Notes: generated by a model not told the origin, from the sequence alone. Positions 38,711 through 47,565 are shown, counted from the first letter of the stretch. The stretch: 64,000 bases of DNA from WHSW01 sp963821025 (GCA_963821025.1 CAWGCG010000003.1:1302001-1366000); one strand, 5' to 3'. Numbers and translations are program-made.

Positions 38711-40392
38711 GAGCCGCTCCTCGCCGGTGCCAGGGTGTCGGCCGCGGCAGCGGCGCCCGAGGCGCCGGCGGTGCGGGCGACCATCAGCGCCCCGATCCGC
38801 TCCTCGGCTCCCGGGCCGCTCTCGACCTCGCCGGTCACGCTGCCGCGCGAGATCACCGCGATCCGATCGCAGAGATCGACCAGCTCCTCGATCTCGGTCG
38901 AGATCACGACCGCAGCGAGCCCGGCGTCCGCGGCCTCGCGGATCTGCTCGCGAACGAACTCCGCGGTTCGCACGTCGAGCCCGTGGGTGGGCTTGTTGAA
39001 GACGACCACCCGCGGCTCGCCCGCGAACTCGCGCGCCAGCAGGAGCTTCTGCACGTTGCCTCCCGAGAGCGTCGCCACGCGCGCATGGACGCTCGGGGTG
39101 CGAACGTCGAAGGTCCCGACCAGCCCCTCTGCGAAGCGGTCGATCTCGTCCCGGCGCTCGGTTCCGCCACGCCAGAACGGCGCCCGCCCGATCTGCTTCA
39201 GGACCGCGTTCATCGCCACGTCGAGGTCCCCAACCGTCCCCTCGCCGAGCCGGTCGTCGGTGACATAACGGAGGCCGCGCTGCTCGCGGTCGCGGACCCC
39301 GAGCCGGCTGACGTCCTCGTCGAACAGGCGGACCTCACCCGCGCGTGCCGCGCGCTGGCCCGCGATCACCTCGGCGAGCTCGCGCTGTCCGTTGCCGTCG
39401 ACCCCCGCGACCCCGAGGATCTCCCCGCCGCGCACCTCGAGGCTGATGCCCGTGATCCCGACCGCGTCCTCGTCGGGGTCGAGCTCGAGATCGCGGACCG
39501 CCAGTGCCACCGCGCCGCGCTCGCGTCGCGGACGCCGGTGCCGCGCTGCACGACCGGGCTCGACCTCGACTGCATCGGCGAGCTCGGCTGCCTGGTCGCC
39601 GAACATCATCTCGACGATCCGCGCCGAGAGCTCGGTCTCCGATCGGCCTCGGAGGTCCGACGGCGCGAGCGATCCGACCTTGCGCCCGGCGCGGAGCACG
39701 GTCACCCGGTCGCCGAGCTCGATCGCCTCGTGCAGCTTGTGGGTGATCAGCACGACCGACAGGCCCTCGCCGGTCAGGTGCTGGAGCTCTGAGCGCAGCT
39801 CCTCATAGCCCTGCGGGGTGAGCATCGAGGTCGGCTCGTCGAGGATCAGCACCCGCGAGCCCTGCCGCCAGAGCGCCTTCATGATCTCGACCTGCTGCTG
39901 CTGGCCGAGCGCCAGGGCGCCGGTGCGGGCGGCGGGGCTGAAGTCGGTGCCGAGCAGGCGCGCGAGCTGGGTGAACCGCTGATCGGCCTGGTCGATGTCG
40001 AGCCGGCCTCTGCCCCCCTGCGAGCCGAGCATCAGGTTCTCGAGCACGCTCAATGTGGGGACCAGCGTCAGGTGCTGGTAGACGGTCCCGATCCCGAGCT
40101 CGATCGCGGCCCGGGGCGAATCGATCTCGACCGGCCGGCCCTCGAACAGGATCTCGCCGGCGTCGGGCCGGTACATCCCCGAGAGGATGCTGATCAGAGT
40201 CGACTTGCCCGCCCCGTTCTCGCCCAGCAGGGCGTGGACCTCACCGCGCCGCAACTCGAGCTCGACGGCGTCGTTGGCGAGCACACCGGGGAACGACTTG
40301 GTGATCCCTCGCAGCTCCAGCAGCGGTGCTCCCGAGGCGCCCGCCGCGGCGGTCGCGTCGGCATCGGCGGGCGTCTGGGCACCGGCGCTCAC
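38707..40392 (-). CDS. Tandem ABC ATPase of the BMP-type importer
   Basis: The product of about 561 residues holds two nucleotide-binding halves. The first has GENGAGKST, ALGQQQQVEIMKAL and VLILDEPTSML. The second has GVDGNGQRE, LSGGNVQKL and VVVFNKPTHGLD, a weak Walker A and a changed Walker B, as usual in RbsA/NupO-type ATPases. A charged linker (RRPRRERG) separates them. The GTG at 40392 overlaps the amidohydrolase stop as GTGA; the much longer upstream frame is a shadow. Confidence 0.93.
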   Translation of the reverse strand: MSAGAQTPADADATAAAGASGAPLLELRGITKSFPGVLANDAVELELRRGEVHALLGENGAGKSTLISILSGMYRPDAGEILFEGRPVEIDSPRAAIELGIGTVYQHLTLVPTLSVLENLMLGSQGGRGRLDIDQADQRFTQLARLLGTDFSPAARTGALALGQQQQVEIMKALWRQGSRVLILDEPTSMLTPQGYEELRSELQHLTGEGLSVVLITHKLHEAIELGDRVTVLRAGRKVGSLAPSDLRGRSETELSARIVEMMFGDQAAELADAVEVEPGRAARHRRPRRERGAVALAVRDLELDPDEDAVGITGISLEVRGGEILGVAGVDGNGQRELAEVIAGQRAARAGEVRLFDEDVSRLGVRDREQRGLRYVTDDRLGEGTVGDLDVAMNAVLKQIGRAPFWRGGTERRDEIDRFAEGLVGTFDVRTPSVHARVATLSGGNVQKLLLAREFAGEPRVVVFNKPTHGLDVRTAEFVREQIREAADAGLAAVVISTEIEELVDLCDRIAVISRGSVTGEVESGPGAEERIGALMVARTAGASGAAAAADTLAPARSGS

Positions 40393-41477
40393 GATTGGCC
40401 CTGGAGCTCGAGCACGCTCAGCGCGAGCACGGAAGCGGTGGCCGTAGCCGCCTCGGCCCCGGCCGGGGAGGCAAACTGGCGCGCGCCCTCGTCGGTGTGA
40501 AACGCCCATCCACCGGGATTGCCGATCCCGATCAACGCCGCCGGCACCCGGCGTGAGATCTCGGCGAAATCGGTGGCGAAGGGAAGCGGCGGCGGGTCGG
40601 GAACGAACTCGCGCTCTGCGGCGGCGAACGCGCGGGCGACCGCCGCCCGCACCCGCTCGTTCGCGACGATCGCCGGCACGGTGCGCGCGGTCGTCCAGCC
40701 CGCCGCCGGCAGCCGGACCCGCAGATCCTGCTCGAGCGCGTCGAGGGCGTCCTCGGAGTCGGCGGTGAGGAAGAACGTCGCCCGCTCGGTCATCCCCGAA
40801 CCCTCCTCGACATCGCCGTCGAGCGCCATGCTCTCGAGCATCAGCGAGTCGGAGCGGTGACCGGAGACGGCCGCGATCGCCGCCGCCGCGGCCTCCCGCG
40901 GCGCCTCGACCGTCTCGTCCATGGTCCGTGTGCCGGCGACCGTGGCGACCACCCGGCGCATGCAGCGCGAGCGCAGCGAGACCGTGTCGTTGAACTCGGG
41001 GTGCGCATAGAGGGCGGCGTCGAGGTGGTCCCAGATCCCGGCGGCGGCCGAGAGCGCCTTGCCGCCGCCGCGTTCGCGCGTCCCCGGGGCATGGAGCTCG
41101 TCGGCGGGACAGCCGACCACCTCGACCGCCCCGGTCAGCTCGGGGCGCAGGTCGGCGAGCGCGAGCGCGGCGCCCGCGACCCCCCCGGCAATCGGCCCGT
41201 GGCCGCACGAGTGCACGGGCTCGACGGCACCATCGGCGCGCACGGCCGGGACCGCGTCGTAGAGGTCGACGATCCCGACCGCCGGGCCGCCGATCGGTCC
41301 CTCGAGGCGGGCGTGAAACGCGGTCGCCATCCCGGCGATGCCACGGTCGACTCGATAGCCGGCGCGCTCGAGCTGCGCGGCCAAAAAGCCGCAGCACTCG
41401 ACCTCCTCGTGGGCGAGCTCGGGGTGCCCGTGGACGAACTCGATCGCCGCCTCGATCTCGCCCCGATGCTCGCCCAC
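40389..41477 (-). CDS. M20-family metal-dependent amidohydrolase
   Basis: The product of about 362 residues resembles M20D aminoacylase/amidohydrolases: EFVHGHPELAHEEVECCGFLAAQLERAGY, then IVDLYDAVP, VHSCGHGPIAGG (metal Cys and His) and YAHPEFNDT. The usual EE pair reads PADELHAP here. It lies between the importer ATPase and the binding protein and may hydrolyse an amide made late in the pathway or an imported conjugate. The GTG start at 41477 is uncertain, as the frame is open for at least 50 more codons upstream. Confidence 0.8.
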   Translation of the reverse strand: MGEHRGEIEAAIEFVHGHPELAHEEVECCGFLAAQLERAGYRVDRGIAGMATAFHARLEGPIGGPAVGIVDLYDAVPAVRADGAVEPVHSCGHGPIAGGVAGAALALADLRPELTGAVEVVGCPADELHAPGTRERGGGKALSAAAGIWDHLDAALYAHPEFNDTVSLRSRCMRRVVATVAGTRTMDETVEAPREAAAAAIAAVSGHRSDSLMLESMALDGDVEEGSGMTERATFFLTADSEDALDALEQDLRVRLPAAGWTTARTVPAIVANERVRAAVARAFAAAEREFVPDPPPLPFATDFAEISRRVPAALIGIGNPGGWAFHTDEGARQFASPAGAEAATATASVLALSVLELQGQS

Positions 41478-41567
41478 CGCTCGCAGCGCCCGCTCGCTGA
41501 GCGGGCTCGGCTCGGGGGCTCTGGTGTCGTCTGCAGCCGTCGGTCTCTCCGTCCGTCGCCGCCGAGG

Positions 41568-41591
41568 GCCGGGGCCCTGATGGGCCCCGGC
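41568..41591 (-). terminator. Strong hairpin between BMP lipoprotein gene and downstream operon genes
   Basis: GCCGGGGCCC (41568-41577) and GGGCCCCGGC (41582-41591) pair around TGAT, about 22 nt after the stop of the lipoprotein gene. No T-run is present. In importer operons such stems lower read-through so that the binding protein is made in excess. Confidence 0.6.
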
Positions 41592-41613
41592 CGGGCGTTG
41601 GGCTCGCGGTCGG

Positions 41614-42711
41614 CTAGCCCTTGTTGATCAGCGCGTCGACCTGCGACTTCTCCTCGGTCAACGGGACCTTGATATCGCCATCGATGATCTTCTGCTGGGC
41701 GTCCTCGATCTCGCTCCAGGTCTGATCGTCGATCAGGTCGGTGCGCAGCAGAGAGATCCCGCCGTTCTCGAGGTCGAGCTCGAACCCCTGCTCACCGAGC
41801 GTGTCGTCGCCGATCGCCGCGATCGCGTCCTCGTAGAGCCCGTCGAAGCTCCACAGCACGGACGAGAGCAGGACACCCTGATCGTCGATCGCGGTCTTGT
41901 CGCCGATCACGTCGATGAACTTGACGTCGTCGGCGTTCTCGACCGCCTGCAACATCCCGAACGACGAGCCGTCGCCCATCCCGAAGACGACGTCGGCGCC
42001 GTCGGCGATCACCGCCTCAGTGACGCGCTTGCCACCCGCGGTGTCGGCGTAGCCGGCCTGCCCGATCTGGGCGAGCTCGATCTCGACGTCCGGATCGACC
42101 GATCGCGCTCCGGCCGTGAACCCGCCGGCCATCTTGTTCCAGTTCGTGTCGTCGGCCGAGATCACGATCCCGAGCTTGCCGGTCTGGGTCGTGTCAGCGG
42201 CGAGGATCCCCGCCAGATAGGCGCCCTGCTGGCTCGCCGTCTCGGCGTCGACCGAGGTCCCGGGCTGGTTGGCCTCGGGGTTGTCCCAGACGAGCGCCGG
42301 GACGCCGGTCTGCGCGGCGACGTCCGGTGCGGTGGTGTTGTAACCCGACGCCTGAGCGACGATGAACTCGTTGCCGCTGGTCGAGAGCTCGCGCAAGATC
42401 GGCGAGATGTCCTCATAGCCGGAGTTATCGGCCACCTCGAGATCGATCCCGAGCTCGTCGGCCGCCTTCTGGGCGCCCTCGACGCCCTGCTGGTTCCAGC
42501 CGTAGTCGTTGCCCTTCTCCGGGGTGACGATCGCGAAGCTCGAGATCGGCGCCTCGCTGGACGCCGAGTCGCTCGAGCTGTCGTCGTCGTCGCTGCCGCA
42601 GCCCGCGGCCACCGCGCCCCCAAGCAGGACGGCGGCGGCCACGGCGGCCAGCCTCGGTCCCCAGCGCTGGTGGCCCTCACCTCGCCGTTCGATCATCCCG
42701 TGCAGCTCCAT
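41614..42711 (-). CDS. BMP-family substrate-binding lipoprotein
   Basis: The 365-residue product has a lipoprotein signal (LLGGAVAAGC, lipid Cys about residue 38) and an acidic Asp/Ser spacer. A BMP domain follows, with FAIVTPEKGNDYGWNQQGVEGAQKAADELG, a middle TGKLGIVISADDTNW and GADVVFGMGDGSSFGML. Known members bind purine nucleosides. Here the partners are vitamin B6 enzymes, so pyridoxamine, pyridoxal or pyridoxate is the better guess. The ATG at 42711 has AAGGAGGAG. It sits at the outer face of the membrane and delivers to the two permeases. Confidence 0.9.
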   Translation of the reverse strand: MELHGMIERRGEGHQRWGPRLAAVAAAVLLGGAVAAGCGSDDDDSSSDSASSEAPISSFAIVTPEKGNDYGWNQQGVEGAQKAADELGIDLEVADNSGYEDISPILRELSTSGNEFIVAQASGYNTTAPDVAAQTGVPALVWDNPEANQPGTSVDAETASQQGAYLAGILAADTTQTGKLGIVISADDTNWNKMAGGFTAGARSVDPDVEIELAQIGQAGYADTAGGKRVTEAVIADGADVVFGMGDGSSFGMLQAVENADDVKFIDVIGDKTAIDDQGVLLSSVLWSFDGLYEDAIAAIGDDTLGEQGFELDLENGGISLLRTDLIDDQTWSEIEDAQQKIIDGDIKVPLTEEKSQVDALINKG

Positions 42712-42738
42712 GACCCTCTCCTCCTTGTTGATCCGTGT

Positions 42739-43470
42739 TCACGCCGAAACCGTCGCCTCGTCGCTGCCGAAGAACAGCCTCCGGGCGTTGAGCCCGAGGA
42801 CCCTCCGCCGAGCGCCCTCGTCGAGACCGCTGACCTCGACCTTACGAAGCTCGACCCCGGGGTCGTGGAAGGGCGCATCGGAGCCGTACATCACCCGCTC
42901 CGACCCGACCCGCTCGTAGGCCGTGCGGATCTTCGAGTGCATCGGCATCCCGGAGGTCTCCAGGTAGACGTTCGGGTTGCGCTCGGCAACGTCGATCGCG
43001 CCATTGATGTAGACGATGTTCCCATGCCCCATGTGGCCGAGCACGACCCGAAGCTCGGGGAACTGGACCGCCAGCTCCTCGATGCTCCACGGGAGCGTGA
43101 AGATCGGATGACCGCAGTGGACGAGCACGGGCATCCGGCGCTCGACCAGCTGCTCGGCGAGCGGATGCACGCTGGGGTCGTTCGGGTGATAGCCGTCGAG
43201 GAGCGGATGCAACTTGATCCCGAGGAACTTCGGGTGCCCGAGCAGCTCGGCCGCTCGCTCCGCGCACTCGGGCTCGCGCGGGTTCGCCCAGAACAGCGCC
43301 CACGCGTTCGGCACCCGCTCGACGATCTCGCGGGTGAGCTCGTTGTCCGGGTGGAAGACGATCCCGGCGTCGTAGTCGAACTCCTCGAACAGCGCGACCA
43401 GGCCGGCCTCGTCGAGCGAGACGTCGAAGAGCGGAAACTCACCCACGTGCATGTGCGGGTCGACGATCAC
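42739..43470 (-). CDS. Amidohydrolase (COG2159, ACMSD-like TIM barrel)
   Basis: The 243-residue product has DPHMHVG (metal His pair), GIKLHP, VHCGHP, LGHMGHG and YGSDAPF, the ligands of amidohydrolase-type decarboxylases and hydrolases. The length is shorter than ACMSD (about 330). It is the first gene of the minus operon, 150 nt from the divergent GntR gene. In this island it could decarboxylate or hydrolyse a ring-cleavage product. That assignment is inference. Confidence 0.83.
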   Translation of the reverse strand: MIVDPHMHVGEFPLFDVSLDEAGLVALFEEFDYDAGIVFHPDNELTREIVERVPNAWALFWANPREPECAERAAELLGHPKFLGIKLHPLLDGYHPNDPSVHPLAEQLVERRMPVLVHCGHPIFTLPWSIEELAVQFPELRVVLGHMGHGNIVYINGAIDVAERNPNVYLETSGMPMHSKIRTAYERVGSERVMYGSDAPFHDPGVELRKVEVSGLDEGARRRVLGLNARRLFFGSDEATVSA

Positions 43471-43621
43471 GGCGCGCCACGATCGGCTCGCCTCGGGTAC
43501 CGGGCAGAACCGTTGACAGCCACCTTGCCGACCACGACAGCTGATGTTAGGCTAATTGCCGACTGTTGACAACTGACACATCCAACCGTCCAAATTCCTG
43601 AGGCTCTGTAGGGGTCGAGCG
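43471..43621. promoter_or_regulatory. Divergent promoter region with candidate GntR operator
   Basis: The region separates the two arms of the B6-type island. It holds TTGACA-like text at 43512-43517 (GTTGACAGCC) and GTTGACAAC at 43565-43573, a short palindrome with the GT/AC ends common in GntR-family sites. TAGGCTAATT at 43548-43557 is the only A/T-rich run. One regulator site here could control both operons. This is based on symmetry and position only. Confidence 0.45.
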
Positions 43622-44380
43622 ATGAGCAACGAACGGATCTCGACAAGCAGGGAGGCTGACCGTCCGGCGATTGGCGACGACGGCCGCAGGGTCGATGGGC
43701 GAACGCTGTGGGAGCAGGTCCGCGACCGGCTGCGGGAGGACATTCTCTCGGGCGAGCTCGAGCCGGGCTCCTCGCTCAGCGAGGTCTCCCTCGCTAGCTC
43801 GTTCGGGGTCAGCAGGGGACCGATCCGCGAGGCTCTCGGGCGCCTCGCCGCCGAGGGGCTGTTGACGATCACTCCACGCCGCGGCGCGATAGTCACCGAG
43901 CTCACGCCGGAGGAGTTCCTCGATGCGTACCGGGTCCGCGAGGCACTCGAGACGCTCGCGATCGGGCTCGCGGTTCCCCGCTTGGACGGCGCCGACCTGG
44001 CTCAGCTTCGCGAGCTCCAGAATGAGATGGCGCGCCACGTCGAGCGGGGGGCCGTGAATCGGTTCTTCGAAGCGAACGCCGCCTTCCACGATCTCTTCGT
44101 CGTTGCCTCCGGCAACCAGAAGCTGCAGCAGATCTACCGCCAGCTGATGGATCAGACGGGCCGCTACCTGGCGCGGTCGCTGGCGCTGCGCGGCAGCGTC
44201 GAGCGCTCGCTCGCCGAGCACTCGGCGATCCTCGAGGCGGTCGAGGCCGGTGACGCCGAGCGAGCCGCACGGCTGCTCGCCGACCACATCGAGGTCCCCC
44301 AGCGCGTCGTCGAGGAAACAGCGGGGGCCGAGGCTCGCGGCTCGGGCCGATCAACCACGACCGAAGGAGGAGAGCCCTGA
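43622..44380 (+). CDS. GntR-family regulator (FCD/FadR subfamily)
   Basis: The 252-residue product has a low-complexity N-terminus and then LREDILSGELEPGSSLSEVSLASSFGVSRGPIREALGRLAAEGLL, the winged helix of GntR proteins. An all-helical FCD domain follows with EALETLAIGLAV, NAAFHDLFVVASGNQ and EHSAILEAVEAGDAERAARLLADHI; its Asp/His residues can bind metal and ligand. It is the first gene of the plus operon and is divergent from the importer operon, which makes it the likely substrate-responsive repressor of both. Confidence 0.9.
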   Translation: MSNERISTSREADRPAIGDDGRRVDGRTLWEQVRDRLREDILSGELEPGSSLSEVSLASSFGVSRGPIREALGRLAAEGLLTITPRRGAIVTELTPEEFLDAYRVREALETLAIGLAVPRLDGADLAQLRELQNEMARHVERGAVNRFFEANAAFHDLFVVASGNQKLQQIYRQLMDQTGRYLARSLALRGSVERSLAEHSAILEAVEAGDAERAARLLADHIEVPQRVVEETAGAEARGSGRSTTTEGGEP

Positions 44381-45426
44381 GCTCAAGCACCGACAGCAAC
44401 GAAGTCCAGTTCGGAGTCAACCTCAACAACCGCGAGCCGCTGATCGCGCCCGACTACGACCTCGGCGCGCTGCTCGAGCTCTCGACCCGTGTCGAGGAGC
44501 TCGGCTTCGCCTCGGTCTGGGTCGGCGACAGCCTGTTCTCGAAGCCGCGTTACGAGCCGATCTCGCTGCTCTCGGCGATCTCGCAGCGAACCGAGCGCGT
44601 CAAGCTGGGGACCGCCTGCATCGTCGCGGCGACCCGCAACCCGCTCTATCTGGCAATGGAGTGGGCGACCCTCGACGTGCTCTCCGGCGGGCGGACGATC
44701 CTCGGGCCGTGCATGGGAAACCCCGAGAAGGGGGTCGAGCGAGAGTTCGAGGCTCTCGGGCTGCCGTTTCGCAAGCGCGGCTATGTGCTCGAGGAGGTGC
44801 TCGAGGTGATCCGCGCCCTGTGGACCGAGGGCAAGGTGAGCTTTCACGGCGACTACTTCGACTACGACGAGATCGCCTTTCACTCCGGGACCGAGATGGC
44901 GCCGCTGAGCCCGCTTCAGGAGCCGCCGCCGATCTGGGTCGTCTCCAACCCGCGGCTGGTCGACGACTCCTCGGACGAGCGCATGATCCGGACCATGAAG
45001 CGGGCCTGCCGGCGGATCATCCGCTACGGCGACGGTTGGATGACCTGCTGTCGCGCCGGGCACCCCGAGGAGCTGACCGAGCAGATCGGCTATCTCGAGG
45101 AGGCCGCGGCCGAGCTCGACCGCGACTTCGCCGACTACACGGTCGCCTACCAGGTGACGATGAACATCGCCGACTCCGAGGCCGAGGCGAAGGCGGCGTT
45201 CGGCGAGTACATCTCCAAGTACTACCCGGAGCTCTCGCAGGCGATGGACCTCTCCAACTGGGGCCCGGTCGGGACCCCGGATCAGATCGCCGAGTGGCTG
45301 CGCGAGTTCGCCGGCCGTGGGGTCGGCCACTTCATCTGTCGCTTCGGCGACCTCGACCAGTTCAACCAGGTCGAGCGCTTCGCCGAGCAGGTGCTGCCGG
45401 CATTCGAGCGCGAGATCGCGAGGTGA
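44377..45426 (+). CDS. LLM-class flavin-dependent monooxygenase or reductase
   Basis: The product of about 349 residues is an LLM barrel: VQFGVNLNNREPL at the start, SVWVGDSLFSKPRYEP, LGTACIVAATRNPLYLAMEWATLDVLSGGRTILG and the end FAEQVLPAFEREI. The only start that keeps the conserved N-terminus is CTG at 44377. It overlaps the GntR stop as CTGA and is preceded by AAGGAGGAG. LLM enzymes include ring-opening pyrimidine and pyridine oxygenases, so it may act on a pyridine in this island or supply reduced flavin chemistry. Confidence 0.8.
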   Translation: MSSSTDSNEVQFGVNLNNREPLIAPDYDLGALLELSTRVEELGFASVWVGDSLFSKPRYEPISLLSAISQRTERVKLGTACIVAATRNPLYLAMEWATLDVLSGGRTILGPCMGNPEKGVEREFEALGLPFRKRGYVLEEVLEVIRALWTEGKVSFHGDYFDYDEIAFHSGTEMAPLSPLQEPPPIWVVSNPRLVDDSSDERMIRTMKRACRRIIRYGDGWMTCCRAGHPEELTEQIGYLEEAAAELDRDFADYTVAYQVTMNIADSEAEAKAAFGEYISKYYPELSQAMDLSNWGPVGTPDQIAEWLREFAGRGVGHFICRFGDLDQFNQVERFAEQVLPAFEREIAR

Positions 45427-45431
45427 TCGAG

Positions 45432-46436
45432 ATGCCAACCGCCGATGAGATCCGGAAGGACGCGGAGCTGGTCGTCGACGTCTGCATGTCGGTCGGCGAG
45501 CACGACGTGGTGACGATCATCTGCGACTCAGAGCACCGGGGCGAGGCCGATGCGCTCGCGGCGGTCGTGGTCGACCGCGGCGCCTGGCCGGTGATCATGG
45601 ACAACGAGGCCCAGGTCGCGCGCGGTCGCGCCGACACTCACTTCCCGATGGAGCCGCCGCGCAACCTGCACCAGGCGATGGTCAACTCGGACGAGATCAT
45701 CATCGTCGCCAACCTCGAGTGGGCGAACCGGTTCGCGCACGTCCCCGCGGTCAAGGAGTCGTGTCAGGCAAACGCCAAGATCTGCTCGGTCGAGCCCGGC
45801 ATGGGTGAGTGGGGCCTGACCGTCGAGAAGATCGAGGCGGCGACCCAGCGCGCCAAGGACGCGATCGCCGCGCTCGAGGGCAAGACCGAGTGTCACGTCA
45901 CCTCGCCCGCCGGCACCGACGTCCGGGTCTCGATCGAGGGGCGCCCGGCGCTCGAGGTGACCTCGATCAAGAAGCGTGGACAGATGATGGGGCCGCTGCC
46001 GCTCTGGGCCGAGGTCGCGTTCGCCGCGGTCGAGGATCGCACCGAGGGAAGGATCGTCGTCGACGGCGTGATGCTCGGGATCGGGCTCCCGGGCCAGGTG
46101 ACCGAGCCGATCACCTGGACGATGGAGGACGGGCGCGCGACCGCGATCGAGGGCGGCGACGACGCCGCTCGGCTGCGGGAGGTGATCAAGGGGGTCGAGA
46201 ACGCCGACGTCGCCGGCGAGTTCGCGTTCGGCGTCTCCGAGGTGGCGCCGTTCGGGACCCCGTCGGAGAAGGGCCGGGTCGGGACGGTTCACTTCGCGCT
46301 CGGCGACAACCACCTCGCCTATCCTGGAGGCCAGAACGTCTCCAAGCTGCACCTCGACGGGGTGATCCTCGACGCCAGCCTGCAGATCGTCGACGATGGC
46401 ACCTACATCGTCAAGGACGGGGAGTGGGCGCTGTGA
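45432..46436 (+). CDS. M29/NicX-like metalloprotein, possible dihydroxypyridine dioxygenase
   Basis: The 334-residue product has the two-lobed M29-aminopeptidase fold shared with NicX (2,5-dihydroxypyridine 5,6-dioxygenase). The N-lobe has GEHDVVTIICDS; the C-lobe has GSD/GTDVRVSIEGRP-like text, GTVHFALGDNHLAYPGG and KLHLDGVILDASL, where the His, His and Asp would bind iron in NicX. Both peptidase and dioxygenase activities occur in this fold. Being with a molybdenum hydroxylase and vitamin B6 enzymes favours ring cleavage. A GTG at 45423 overlapping the previous stop is an alternative start. Confidence 0.75.
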   Translation: MPTADEIRKDAELVVDVCMSVGEHDVVTIICDSEHRGEADALAAVVVDRGAWPVIMDNEAQVARGRADTHFPMEPPRNLHQAMVNSDEIIIVANLEWANRFAHVPAVKESCQANAKICSVEPGMGEWGLTVEKIEAATQRAKDAIAALEGKTECHVTSPAGTDVRVSIEGRPALEVTSIKKRGQMMGPLPLWAEVAFAAVEDRTEGRIVVDGVMLGIGLPGQVTEPITWTMEDGRATAIEGGDDAARLREVIKGVENADVAGEFAFGVSEVAPFGTPSEKGRVGTVHFALGDNHLAYPGGQNVSKLHLDGVILDASLQIVDDGTYIVKDGEWAL

Positions 46437-46795
46437 GCTCCGTAACCGTGGTCGCGCTCGAGAGCGTCGAGCCGATCGAGTTGCCCGGCGGCAGCTGGAG
46501 CCGGATGCTGGTCACCGGCGAGCGGGTCGAGGGCAACACCGCCTCGATCGGCTACTCGGTGTTCAAGCCCGGCACCGCGACGGCGAGTGTCTCGCACGTG
46601 GCCGAAGAAGTCGCCTACGTGGTCAGCGGATCGGGGCGGCTCGACACCGACGACGGCGAGATCCGGTTCGCGGCCGGCGACGCGCTCCACATCGCCCCGG
46701 GGATCTGGCACGCGGTCGTCAACGACTCGAAAGCCGACGTGGTGATGGTCTTCGGCTTCGCCCACCCGGACTATCCGCCGACCGATCGGCGCTGA
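46433..46795 (+). CDS. Small cupin protein in the B6-type island
   Basis: The 120-residue product is one cupin domain: SVFKPGTATASVSHVAEEVAYVVSGSGRL and AAGDALHIAPGIWHAVVND contain the two motif regions, with His and Glu ligand candidates. The GTG start overlaps the preceding stop as GTGA. A cupin in an aromatic-ring degradation operon can be a dioxygenase, isomerase or decarboxylase. No closer assignment is possible. Confidence 0.82.
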   Translation: MSSVTVVALESVEPIELPGGSWSRMLVTGERVEGNTASIGYSVFKPGTATASVSHVAEEVAYVVSGSGRLDTDDGEIRFAAGDALHIAPGIWHAVVNDSKADVVMVFGFAHPDYPPTDRR

Positions 46796-46800
46796 GGCGG

Positions 46801-47565
46801 ATGGCGACCGCGGGCAAGGCCTCGGGATCAAACGGGCGGGCGAGCGACGAGCGTGAGGTTCGCGAGCGGGTCGCCTGGGCGTGTCGGATCCTCGCCGACG
46901 AGGGTTATCAGGACCTGACTCTCGGGCACGTCAGCGCCCGCGATCGCGAGCGCCCCGACCGGATGTGGATCAAGCGCAAGGGGGTCACCCTCGGCGAGGT
47001 CACCCCCGCCGACGTGATCGAGTTCGAGCTCGGTGCCGACATCCGCGAGGCCTCCGACGAGATGCACCTCGAGGCCGTCCTTCACACCGAGGTCTACCGG
47101 CGCCGCGATGACGTCGGGGCGATCGTCCACGGCCACCCGCCATACGCGACCGCGTTCGCCGCCACCGACGCCGACCTGTTGCACCTGACGCACGACGCGG
47201 TGATGTTCGATCGCGGGCTCGCGGTCTACGACGGCAGCCCCGACCTGATCACCGAGGTCAGCCAGGGGTCCGAGGTCGCGGCGGCGCTGGGCGAGCATTC
47301 GGTGGTGCTGTTACGAAACCACGGCGTCCTCGTCGCCCATCGCGACCTGCCGTGGATGGTGCTCGCGGCGGCGACCCTCGAGCGGGCCGTGATGCTGCAG
47401 GCGATCGCGGCGACGCTCGGCGGCCCGCAGCCGATCGAGCCGGTGCTGGTCGACGACCTGCAGCGGCGCAAGTACAACGACGAGCTGGTCGGCGAGTACT
47501 GGCAGGCATGGGTGCGTGACCTGCGTCGCCGCGGGCTCGACGACGGGATGGATGACCAGCGGTGA
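46801..47565 (+). CDS. Class II aldolase-type protein, likely pyridine-dicarboxylate decarboxylase
   Basis: The 254-residue product has the class II aldolase/adducin marks GYQDLTLGHVSARD, LHTEVYRRRDDVGAIVHGHPPYATAF (HGHP metal site) and VVLLRNHGVLVAHRDL. In the Mesorhizobium loti vitamin B6 pathway the 4-decarboxylase of 3-hydroxy-2-methylpyridine-4,5-dicarboxylate belongs to this family. The four other pathway enzymes in this window make that the best reading. ATG at 46801, 5 nt after the cupin stop. Confidence 0.82.
   Translation: MATAGKASGSNGRASDEREVRERVAWACRILADEGYQDLTLGHVSARDRERPDRMWIKRKGVTLGEVTPADVIEFELGADIREASDEMHLEAVLHTEVYRRRDDVGAIVHGHPPYATAFAATDADLLHLTHDAVMFDRGLAVYDGSPDLITEVSQGSEVAAALGEHSVVLLRNHGVLVAHRDLPWMVLAAATLERAVMLQAIAATLGGPQPIEPVLVDDLQRRKYNDELVGEYWQAWVRDLRRRGLDDGMDDQR

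Noticed and set aside
36595..43470. Reading the importer operon as a purine nucleoside or ureide catabolic unit
   Set aside because: The BMP family, a class V aminotransferase, an M20 protein and a molybdenum hydroxylase fit purine breakdown at family level, but the aminotransferase shows pyridoxamine-pyruvate-type blocks, and the SDR, lactonase and aldehyde dehydrogenase are specific to B6.
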